From positions 8,976,001-9,040,000 of the forward strand of contig CM076943.1 of NCBI GenBank assembly GCA_039566865.1: 64,000 nt of DNA, read 5' to 3'. Shown in pieces: positions 42,101 to 54,100 of the stretch. Position numbers and translations under genes: made by a program. The DNA is from Aurelia coerulea. Its lineage: Eukaryota; Cnidaria; Scyphozoa; Semaeostomeae; Ulmaridae. The notes under the pieces were generated by a model that saw nothing but the letters and a program-made list of their open reading frames with translations, was not told the DNA's origin and searched no databases. Each line of letters starts with the position of its first letter. Position 1 is the stretch's first letter.

Positions 42101-45100
42101 GACAGAGTGAAAATTGCATAGGCATGCGGCAACAGTCGCGGCTTTGAGTCTCCTAGCAGCAGTTTTCAAAGTAAGGCAAGGCAATACTCGATGTTCTCGT
42201 CCTACAAGCCTTAAATTCTTCGTTTCAAAAATTCTTTTCAAAAAGCGTACATCATAAAGCTTTTCCTTATATGAGATTGCACGATGAGTTTGCGCAGTCT
42301 CTGCTCTGTCTCTCATGATATATTTTATGGCTATCTTTATCTTGGTGGTCCAAGCTAGATCACACTTTTTGATCACATTGAATATATCTTTATTACAACA
42401 GTTAATTTTTGTTTTGAATAAATGAAATTTGATTTATTAGATTTGATTGAATTGAATTTGTTTCTTCGAGGTCGCAATGGGACAAGGCCAAGCTGAAATA
42501 GCACTGAAATTGCTTGATGAATGTGCAAGGCAAGGAGAGTGGCTGTGTTTAAAGAATCTTCATTTAGTGACGGCCTGGCTCCCGACTCTTGAAAAGGTAA
42601 GCTGTCTCGTGAAAATTGATAAGCATGTAAGCATGTGCTTGAAATATAGACTAGGTATTAGAGCAATATTTTTGAGCAATGGATTTTTGAAGGTTATTCT
42701 GATCTTTGTTATTGGATAGCCGCCCTTACCCTCTTTTCTGTATATATCAGGGCTTAATAATCGACATTTGGTTTTAGTCCAGAAGTCTTTTTGTGAAGCA
42801 AACTTACTGGAAACAAACGTCCTACCGCTGTTTGGAAAGAGAAACTCGTGTAATGAAAGTGTACTGAAATGATTAGTGTCAAACAATCAAGGAGCATTGT
42901 GAAAATATGCTGAAAAGCATCGCTTCAGACAAACAAAAGCGTTCAAAGCTTGTTTAAAGTGCTGGAAGCAAACACCGTTTTGACGGAATTCTTTTGGACC
43001 ATTGTGATGCACATCGTGCATCTACGACCATCTGTAAATTTCATAAATCTCTTAACATATCTTGTAAAAGGTTTGAATTTGAGAGAGATTCTTACTCGAT
43101 TTCTAGGTCATAAACTCTCTGCAGCCACATGAGAAGTTCCGACTATGGTTAACTGCCGAATCGCATCCAAAGTTTCCAGCTATATTGCTTCAGTCAAGCA
43201 TGAAAGTGACTTATGAGGTACAGTTTTAGGGTTATTTCTTTTGACAATGGTACAATTTAACGAAAGCAAAGACAATCTTGCCTCTGAATCTAATCCACTT
43301 GATTGTAAATAGAGTGTTGTACAATGCCTGCCAAAAGTTCTTGGAAAACTTAGGCCATTTCTTGACAATCCGCAGTTCTAACCATAGCGATTAGGTTTAC
43401 ACACCCCCTCACCCCCGAAACAATGTTGATTTGCAAGGTTATTGTCCTAGCATTCCATCAGAGTCGCGAATCGTCGTGCCATCCCCATCTTATCATCACG
43501 AAACAACGTTGTTCTGAGGTGGAGAGGGGGAAATCGCAAAAAAAGGCAAAAATAGCAAAGGTGTTCCAAGATTTTTGGCAGGCATTGTAGCTCACCTTGC
43601 AAACAGAAGTTCGATCTTGCTTTTTTAAGCTACAAATATCAACCAGAATACTACATGAAATAACTTTTAAGACAGTATATTGCCTCGAGCTTATGATTAC
43701 TACTTCTGCATTACTTTTTGTCAAACATAAACTGGGGCGAGTTTAAGCCTTCGATGATTCTAGGAATCTAGGTAACATCATTCTACCAGAATTTCTCAGA
43801 GAAGAATTTCTCATGCATAAATTTTTTGGCTGTGTGCTTGCTGACATTTCGTGCATGACAAATTTCAAGCGCTTCAAAGTTTTACCAACACAATTCCCGA
43901 TGACAAAAAGACCCTGCCTTTGGCAGTTCAAAGTTACGGGTAAGGGTTTTCATCACGCAATGTCTTCTCAGTGATGTTTGAAAAAGCAGCTGTTTGATTC
44001 CACCAATGAATAATTTTATACTGCTTTAGTCAAGAATTTGTTCTTTTTCATCTTGCAAAATTATCACTGTTCGTTTATCCAGCAATCTGTATTGTATTGT
44101 TGATTTCCTATTGTTATATTGCACGTAGGCACCACCAGGAATCAAGAAGAATATGCAAAGGACATATGAAAATTGGACACCAGAGTATGTTGCCCAGTCA
44201 GGTTCCGTCGCAAGATCACAAGCTTTGTTTGCTCTTTGCTGGTTTCATGCTTTGGTTCAAGAACGAAGAAATTACGTTCCGCAGGTTTGTTGTGCAACTT
44301 TTATGTTTCGGTCTTTGAGTATGAAATCATCCTTCTTTGGCTTTGAGTATGAAATCATCCTTCTTTGTCATCATCATATTAGAGGTAAATTCGTCTGGGG
44401 GGTTGGGGGGTGGTGCTTGGGTCTTGCAGTCGCGGGGTTCGGGTTCCACTCGCTGGGTTCTCTGGATGGGGCCTGGTTTGCGGTGTTCCATGGGTTGGCG
44501 GTGGTGGGTTCTAGCGGAATGGCTATAACGGAGTGACTATAACATTAAATAACAATTCAATTCAATGGAGCAAAATTTAGACGAATGTCATCAGTCTAGG
44601 AGTGGCCTTGCTCTGCGTGGTTTTTCGTTTTGCTCTAGTATACTGTGGTGTCTTTTGGTGTGGTGTGGTGTGGTGTTGTGTTGCGTTCTTTTGCTATTTA
44701 AATCTTTATATTATTGTTTATATTCATTGTAAGAGTCATTCATAGTGTACTTGATATAGAAAAAGAGGAACATTTCTTTCAAGATCTGTTTGAAGACCCG
44801 ACCTCCGGCAAATGTTCTCTTTCTGATAATAATAATTTATTCAAAAGTATCCAGAAGTTGTCAGTATGATGTCCTCTTGTAACCAAATATTTCAGTGCAA
44901 TGCAATCCTCAGAAATGTTGTGTTTGATGCTTTGATTCGTGCCCAGCACCAACGAACTGATGAGCTTGCTATGATCTTTTCAGGGCTTCACCAAGTTCTA
45001 CGAGTTCTCATCTGCGGATCTTCGTGCTGCTGCTGACATAATTAATAGATTGTTCATGAAATCGGGTAAGTAACATTGAGCAACAATCAATGTATAAGAG

Positions 45101-48100
45101 CTAAAGTTAGATAAGTCGTGCTACTTACAAATGATGAAAGACAGAGTGCAATTTCTTGGAAACTGAACAGCTCTGCACTTTCTTTTGACAGGTATTTCTA
45201 CGTCAGAGAAATTTTAGAGTTGCTTTGTTTGTATTAAAATGTTTTCTAACGTTCTAACATGGTTTAAGAGGTAACTCGATAGCCTTATTTTTTGCCTAGC
45301 ATTTAAGCAATATTGATTCTTGTTAGTTATTTTAATATGTTATGGTTATAGTAGAGAAAGTTTTCGGCCCAGTTCTGGACACAGCTTAGCTTTTTCCATA
45401 CTTCATTTCAGATCTGCGTAGTTAATTCTATTCATATTCCACCAACAAAAACTGACACGAGTAAGACTGGTCTGAAATATTGGTGACTAGCTTTTTTTAT
45501 TGCTAGTGTTTATTAAGAACTTCAATGAGGAGATTTCATATGTTAATAAATCCTTTGAGCCTTATCTTTTCGGTTCTGACTTTATACCGAGGCTTGTATG
45601 GTATCTTTCATTATGGGGAATAGTCTTCTGGTACACAAAGAGCTGAAATTTTTATGTTTTGAAAGTATAGATGCCGTTGTTAAAAACTCAGTCAAACATA
45701 CTGTTTTTTGTTACAGGAAGTGGATCAATTCACTGGGACTTCGTACATGGTCTGTTTGAAAATGCAATTTATGGAGGAAGAGTTGACAATGATTTTGACG
45801 TCCGAGTCTTAAGATCATATTTGCAGCAATATTTTGCGGATGGAATTTTCTCTGGTCAGGTATTACCGTAAAAGCTCTTTTTAGCTCCGTCTCTATAACG
45901 CTCCCGTCTCTAATAAGCCCCTCCCTTCTAAGACAAAAACCTTGAATAAGCCCCCCTTCTCTATTAAGGCCCCCCTCCACTTTTATCAAATGCCAGCGGT
46001 TACCAAAGATTTTCCACTTATTTAGGTAAACAATTTAGCTTGTTAATTCTGATATGGTTTTGGATAAAAACTGTGTCGAATTTGCGTATGACTCGAAGGA
46101 TTGTATGTTGATTTTGGAAATCATTCAAACTAGAAATCTATCATTCATATCCTCAAGGCATCTTTTAAGGAAATTTGACTAGTGGGCCAAACTAACCACT
46201 AGGGCCCATTTCCCGCGGCAAAAAAGATGTGGCAAATATACGAATACAGCATACAGCGTGACCATGTGCTATTCAGGGATCATCGTACGGAAAATTTAGA
46301 ACTGCTCAATTTCATTTCATTTATAAATTCTTGATGACGATTTTCCCAAACATGTTTCATATAAGTGATCCAATAAATGTGAACCTCATTGGTAGAAGAC
46401 GGAAAACTTTGTCAACATGCGAGCGGAGCGAGCGAAAAATTTTGGTTTCTGTTACTTAGATATGCTTAAAATCGGTTAAAGAGAAGTTTGCAATTGCTTA
46501 TTGACCCTGTGCTACTTTCTCAAAGGATTTTGTAGAATTCAAAGAGCTATCTTTGTGCGACCTGAGGAGAGCGGTCCCTTGCCAACCTTGCCCACACTCG
46601 AATGGGCTCCGCACTGTGTAAATACCATTTGCATTGCATTATCAGCATTTAGAGAAAAAAAATTGTTGACTGAGGTTTTAGAACTCCCCATTTCGTTATT
46701 TAGAACAGCCCAGAACTGAGTAGTTAGAAGGTGAAGTTACGGTTTTTAACACCAAGCGAAGCTCTGGGATTGTAGAAACAACAAAGAACTAATCGAATAT
46801 GCAACCCCTCCTTGTCATGACGTTCAAGTGGTGGGGCCCCTACGTGGGTTGGAGCCCTGTCCGCCTGAATGTTCTGACTGCACTACTGCGCCACAGCACC
46901 TTCTGCCAGTGTTGGAAAATGGAAGACCCAAGGATGACCCCTCTATAAATTGTACAGCAAGGTCTATCTAATACGTCTAGAATGCTTGAATGAACAAAAA
47001 AAGAGCATCTAAGGCGGAGTGACCATATCTCTCAATTGCGCTAAAGGGATAAAACGATAAAATAAGTTGAACGAAAAGGGCCCAAACTAGTGGGCCAAAA
47101 ACGGGGATTTTTGCTCCACTACTGGGCCAGGAAGAGGGCCTACTGGGCCAATGGCCCACTGGTTGCAATGTTAAAAGATGCCCTGCATATCCTTGTCATT
47201 TGACTTTGTGAATCGGCCCCTTCTCTTTTAAGACTCAATAGTTCTGTTGTCTGATATTCTTGATAGGTCAATTAGAATTTAAAGCACTGCTTACTTGGTA
47301 AATTGAGCCCAAGTCAAATGGCGATGCTCTTAATACAGAAGACAGAGCGTAGATGGTTCGACCACAGGTAGCAGCGTATGGTTGTAGTAAATAATTTATC
47401 ATATACAACTTTATTATATTCCATATCGTCTTTCTCTGGTTTGATACCAAATTGTTAGGCCTATCAGTCGACCTAGTCCGTTCTTTGGGGACTGGGTCGA
47501 CTAATAAGTCTAATATTTTGGTGGAGAGACACGAGGAATATCATCAAACCAGAGAAAGACGATATGGAATATAAGAATAAACAAGTAAATAAAGTAAATT
47601 ATAAGCACTTTGATCCGAATTGAAATAATCACGACGTTTCGAGCATAGCCCGTTATCAAGCTTGGCTTGAACGTCGTGCTTATTTCAATTCGCATCAAAG
47701 TGCTTATATTTTACTTTATTTACTTGTTTATCATTGTACAATTGCACTACACGCAACAAGAAGACTTTTTTGAAATATAAGAAGGTTGTATATGATAATT
47801 TTTTTACTGATTTTATAACCATACGCTGCTATCTGTGGTTCGACTTAACAACAACAAAAATAGGAAAAGTCAGGGTAAGGGCATGAGCGGACGCGTTGGG
47901 GAATAATGGAATCTACCGGGTCAAGCGTCAAATAGCTACTAAATAACGGGAAGCAGCTGTGAAAGCATCATGGCTAGTGTAGTCTTAAAAATTGCAACCT
48001 ATGACCACCATAACATTTTCCAAAGAGCAGTCAATGTGTTTCCTGCTGCTCATGGCAAGAGCACTCCCTCGTGCTACGAAATGCCCTTGATTCTTGCAGA

Positions 48101-51100
48101 TTTTTTAATGGCAAACTTTAGAGAAAAGAACTTACAGCTCTGAATGAAAATATACCTTTTTGCTATTCTGAAAAGTATCAGAATCGAACGATATTTGACT
48201 ACATTTTGTAGAATTTTTGAATGTGATAGTGATAGAAGCACAATAGTGATAGAAGCTCTAACGCCACTCGATCGAACTTCACGTATAAAAATGTATTAAA
48301 ATAACGCTCGATCCAGGCTCTTTTGTACCTAGAATAGCAAGAAGGTCTATTGGAGAGAATAGTGTTCTTGGTGTTTACATTTATAATGTTGCGCTATGTT
48401 TTCTAGGGCTCCTCCCGTGGCATAAAACAAAGAAAGTTAGCTGACATCTTGACACTTCCAACTTCAACAAATCACAAGGTAATATCCCAAAATGTTATCT
48501 TTGTTTTATTTGTTTTATTGCTGGCTAAAACTTCCACAGAGGAAGGGCAAATTTTGTGAAACGAAAGATCCAGGTTTCTGAAAAAACAAAGTGATTTGCT
48601 TTCCTGAAGTTCAGTTCAGTTCAGTTAATATATTTTAAATCCACAACATACAATTTACAAATTACTCTACTAACAGATAACTAAACTACAAGGAAATAGG
48701 ATATTACAGAAATTATAATAGATTGATACGGAAAATTAATACAATATACAAATACAGAGAAATGAGATAAATTGTATGGAGTGAATTACTCAAAGGAGGA
48801 GCTCTCTCAATAGGTAAACTGAAGAATAGATTTCATGGCTTTGAGTGCACTCAAGCAAATCAAAATAAACAGAAAGCAGGTGCATTGTGGTCGGGTGTGT
48901 TGAAAGTTTGGATTTATTCTTTAGGCTGCCAAATCGCTTTGTTTCACATAATTCACTCTTGCTCTTCCACAGTTATTTGTTACTTTGGCAGGAGCGAGTT
49001 CGGCACTTTCGTCAAGTCTCGTGATCAACAGACTGGATGTTTTCAAAATGGTTTCTTTCATATTTTAGGAATTCCTTGATGTAGTTTCAACATTGCCTGA
49101 TGAAGATATGCCATCGTTTTTCGGGCTTCCTGCCAACATTGAGAGATCTTCACAGCGCATCATCAGCTCTCAGGTAAGGGGTAAATTTCATGATTGAAAC
49201 TGTACCGTAAAAGCTCTATTTAACCTCCCTCTCTAGTAAACCTCCTCCTCTAATATGCCCCTCGTTTCTAAGCCAAAATGTTGAAGAACCTTCCCCCTCT
49301 CTTTTCAGTCCCCGCCACTTACTTAAGATGCCAGAAGTGAGCAAAGATTTCCATTTATTTAGCCAAACGAATTTACACGAAACGAATTCGACACCATTTT
49401 ATCTCAAGCTAAGTTAAAATTATCATGCTGCATGATGATTTTGACTTGGTTTGGGATAAAAAATGTGTCGAATTTGTATATTTGACTCGTAAGATTGTCT
49501 GGTGACTTCGCAAAATCTGGGTAAAGAAACTAAAAAGCTATCATTCATATCCTGGCCATTTGACTGTGTGAATAAACCTCTCTTATAAGCCCCCTCTAGA
49601 ATCTTAGACATTAAATACGCCCCCAAGGGCTTAAAGGGGCTCCGTCACCAAACTGTAAGCAAATCTGTAAACACCGCACGTGTCCATTGTTCACCCATTG
49701 TTTTCTGCAGTTTGTTTGGTGGCTTCATCCAACCCATCAATAGTGACCGTGTAAAATCCACTTATATTGGAACAATCGTAAAAGATATGATTGTTTGGTT
49801 TATTCCTCTGTGAAGTACAAGGATGTTTCTGCAAAATAGCGATGAAAAGCCTGTGTGCTATTACCTTTCAAAAAACTGCAAAATCATCGTTTCGAACGAA
49901 ATTTGGAGACGGAGCCCCTTTAATAGAGCTTTTACGGAATTTGCCTTTCGCCTTGACCAAACAAACTCACATCACTCAATGAATTTTTCAAGTTTGTTTG
50001 TCAAGAATTGTTTGACTGTTTGGCTATCCCATAAAACATGGATTTATTTGCAGAACTGAAGGTGCAGTTACAGTTTGTAACACCAATGCTGGGATTGGAG
50101 AAGTAAGGAAGACCTAACAGATTCCGCGACTTGACGCTCAAGTTTTGTTGCTAGGACTCGAAACCCGTCCACCTGACTGTTCTGGTTGGATTACAACTTT
50201 GCGCCATAACACCTTGACTTTTTCTAGAAATTGTAAAAGTTCACAAATTCAGATGCCGATGGATGACTCGGTCATTAAAGTGTTGCAACCCTCCGAAAGA
50301 TAGGTACATTTTAATGCGTGGCCTACAGCTTTTTAATCTCGTTTTTGCATCAGTTTGTTTTGATGATCTGAAAGCACATTTTTTATCTTGGTTTTTTTAA
50401 TAGGTCATCTCCCAGTTGAAAATCTTGATGCGTTCTGATGAAGCAGCAAAGAAGTTTAACAAAGAAAAATGGGCTGCAGAATGTGCACCGATCCTGAATC
50501 TCTGGAAAAGACTTAACCAGGTATTTTCTGCTAGGAAAGCTTTGCAACCAGAAAAGCAAATTTAGAAATATTAGTTTGATTGAGAGTGCGTAAACCTCTG
50601 ACATTCTCTTGCATACAATATGTTCATTTCCTGCGAGGTTTTGAAAAAACCTTTGTAGTTCTACTCTATTCAATAATTTTATGGAGAAGAGGATGAAGTT
50701 TCATACCCAGAGTCCAGAAAAGGTCGAATCTTGCTCTGGTTGCCAATTTTGTTAGTTAAACCTTCATCATTTTATTGGATTTTATCTAGTCCAAATGACC
50801 CTATTTGTCCAAATCCTCACGTTTTTACAACCCTGAGATTTATAAACCAGTTGCTTCGTTTGCAAAACAACCCAACAGTTTTTAGGTTTCTCATAAGAGT
50901 TATCAAATGTTCCTCAACATGACATTGAAAATCAAATCCTTCCTCCTATTCACAGCCGTGAAGCCGTGGTTTTTCTGGACTCCGTTCATTGCAAAGAACA
51001 AACACAAGCAGATTCAATCAGGATTCAAATAATCTAACCAGAAGAAGCAACCAGATTCTAGTCAATGTAACAAGGACAGATTTTGTAAGACAATAGCATG

Positions 51101-54100
51101 AGTTGCTTTTTATTGACACAGCAATTGAAAGCAATTAGCGATCGTAGACAAAGGAAATTCTCTCAACCAATAATTCAAAACGAGCAAAGCTGCAAACGTT
51201 TCTCTGGGACCCAGGTAGCTATCTCGCTCGTTGTGCTTTCCAGAAATTGTTTTCAAGAGCAAACATGAGAATAGATCGAAAGAAGGAGGACATATGTACA
51301 TATTTGCCTCAGGCATTTAATTTGTTTGCTTCAAAAGCAGATTTGGAGGCAATTCGATTCTCTTATTTTTGGGTGTAATTAAAACATTTACTCCTCAGCT
51401 TCTGAACCAAAGAAATAAAGTGCCTGAGGTAGATGTGTAGATATATCCTTCTTCTTTCGATGTATGCTTATGTTTGCTCTTAAAAACCATTTCTGGAATG
51501 TACAACGAGCGGTTTAGCTACCTGAGTTTCAGAGAAACTTTTGCGGTTTCGTTTGTTTTGAATCATTGGTTGAGGAAATTTCCTTTGTCGGCAATCGCTA
51601 CTCGCTTTGAATTCAGGTGTTAACAAAAGCAACTCATGCTACAAAATTTGTCCTTGTTATTAAATTTAAGCAATTTATGAACTTTGAAAAGACATGACTG
51701 CTCTCATTTGATTGCTTATTTCTCCAATTTTCCTCCTGATAGGGTTCACAATTACTGCAAAAGAAAATATCAGCACCTCATGAAGATGACGGTGCCTCAC
51801 CTGTAACATCATTCATCAAATTGGAACTCTACAACGCCATTCATCTTGCCCAGCATATCCACACAACGCTTGCCTCATTAGCCAAGGTTATCAAAGGAAC
51901 ACAGCTACTTACTAATGACGTGGAAGCGCTAGCTGTAGCTATCATGAGACAGCAAGTCCCAGCTGATTGGAGTCGTCGATGGGATGCAGGTCCAGAGGAT
52001 CCAGTTCCGTGGCTCAAAGGTTTAATGAGTAAAGCATTGGCCCTTGGAAGTTGGGCTGAGAAGGCTGATTCTGGGAGGCTTTTGTCAAGTACATTGGATT
52101 TGTCAGATCTTTTTCATCCTGATACGTTCTTGAATGCACTCAGACAACAGACTGCCAGGTAAAGTACAGTTGAACTCACTACTCGAACTCTGTTATCAGA
52201 GGTGGCAAAAGTGCATGAAGCCATGAAGCAGCTTCGCAGGAAGTTCGTTTGTCTTGATGGAAGAAACGGAAAAGAAAATAGCAAGCTGAATGACGGAAGA
52301 GGAAGGAAGGGAAGGGAAGGGAAGGGAAGGGAAGGGAAGGGAAGGGAAGGGAAGGGAAGGGAAGGGAAGGGAAGGGAAGGGAAGGGAAGGGAAGAAAGGA
52401 ATAGGGAGATGGGGAATAACGAAAAATGGAAAGGGCAGGAAGACACGATAAAAAGAGAGGTCAAGATTGAAAATGTATAGAGAGAAGAAGGAAGGAACAA
52501 AGGAACAGAGCAATGTTTGGTTGTGTTCTTTTACTGTTCGTATGCGTTGTGCAGTAGCTCAATAGTGCTTTGAACTCTGGCACCAGAAACATTGATAAAA
52601 TTTTAGGTTGAAGTTGCTTCGCACTGTAAATATTTTTTCCACCACTGTCTGTTATTTTGAACTACTCGATTTCTCGAAAAATTTAGTAATATCTTTCAAC
52701 GGTTTAAGGACGGGCAAAGCTTCGGTTAGCTGAAACCCTCCTATACCAAACATATTGCCATTTCCCTTGAGTGTTGGGATAACAAGGTTCAGAGTTAATC
52801 AAGAATTTACACGTTTAGTTATTGGAATTTTGAAACAATGTAGCTAAACTGCGTTTATGAAATGACGCTGCAGATCTTAGCATGTGTACCTGTCAAAGTT
52901 ATAGAGTAATGGTCTGGTATTCATGTATCTTGGCTGCCTCCAGTATTTAACTAGGGACCGTGTCAAATATATAGCTTCACATTGCTTTAAAAAGTCGTTT
53001 CATCAAATGTCTTTGAAACAAATTGAATACTTCCATGACAAATTAGATTGCTTCACACATTGTCAAAGCTGCACCAAATTCGTTTCATTTCCTTTCGAAC
53101 TCATTTCAGATCATTTGAATTTCGTTTACATTCAGCAACTTTCACATTAGACAAACATGCAGCTTATTTGTCACGACAACCGTATTCGTTACAGTGAAAT
53201 AAAATCAAATGGTTCCCAACTTCTTTCCTATAAGTGTTTAAAGATAGAAGATTAAGCACTTAAAATTATATTTCTTAAGACGTCCTTCTAAATTGCCTAA
53301 ACATTTCTTCACCAGGGCTACAAAGGTTCCAATGGACAAACTAAAGCTTGCTTGTGCATGGAAAGATGATGTAGTTGCTGGTGCCAAACATATGGTCAAA
53401 GTGAGTGTCAACGTTATATGTTCTTGAGTACCTTCAGGTATTAATTCTTCAACAGTACTCTTTTTCTCGGTAGGAAAAAGAATGGTCGGCGGTTTAGTCC
53501 GATGGATCTTAGGGTGGCTCGTTTGCTGATTTGCTCGGTTCTGTCCTGTGGCACCATTAGTGGTGCTATGGGGTGGAGCTGGAGCGGTTGGCTCGCGGGT
53601 GGCCTTGTTTGCTGTTGGGTGTGGCTGCTGGCTCTAGTCGTTGCCGGGGTGGCGGGCCCGGCTATTGGGGCGTTGTTGTCTGTCCGTGGGCTGGGTGTCC
53701 TGCCCTCTTGCACTCGCGTCAGAGATTGCCTTTATTGGGTAGAGGGTCTTCTTTTTCAATTATCGCAATGGTCCATAACAGGGCATTTGGATGTGGCTAC
53801 ATTTAATCATCCTCGATACGTAAAACAACGTTTCTTTCCCTTGATACCTCCATAGAATTAGAGCATATTTATTTAATTTAGTTTATTTTCGAATTTGATT
53901 AGTTTCTTTATATTATATAATTAGAAGCTACATATATTTATTCTAATTAATATAAAATGACAACAACAACAACAACGAAACATGAACGCTAAGGTACTCA
54001 GAAACGACTTATCTGTAGAGTCCAATGTTGTCAACCTAACATCTAGCCAATCACCTCCGCGTCAGTGCACCTTTAAATTTTGTTCATTTATTTGCTAGCG

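Larger units (their letters stand above)
45866..47232. mobile_element. TIR element ccgtaaaagctc, copy A, interrupted and 3'-truncated
   Basis: Begins at intron position +7 of exon 41. It aligns with 49205-49937 on both sides of a 1-kb insertion at 46154-47185; the right terminal repeat is not seen. Confidence 0.8.

Noticed and set aside
46727..46902. Functional tRNA gene
   Set aside because: Only the head resembles a tRNA; no complete cloverleaf and the body repeats in four places, so it is a SINE.
52114..52513. Open frames of repeated SLPFP or EGKGR on both strands
   Set aside because: They are translations of the (GGGAA)n microsatellite.
53441..53855. Long open frames on both strands in the GC-rich block
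   Set aside because: High GC lowers stop frequency; neither frame shows a domain. Kept only as a possible retrotransposon fragment.
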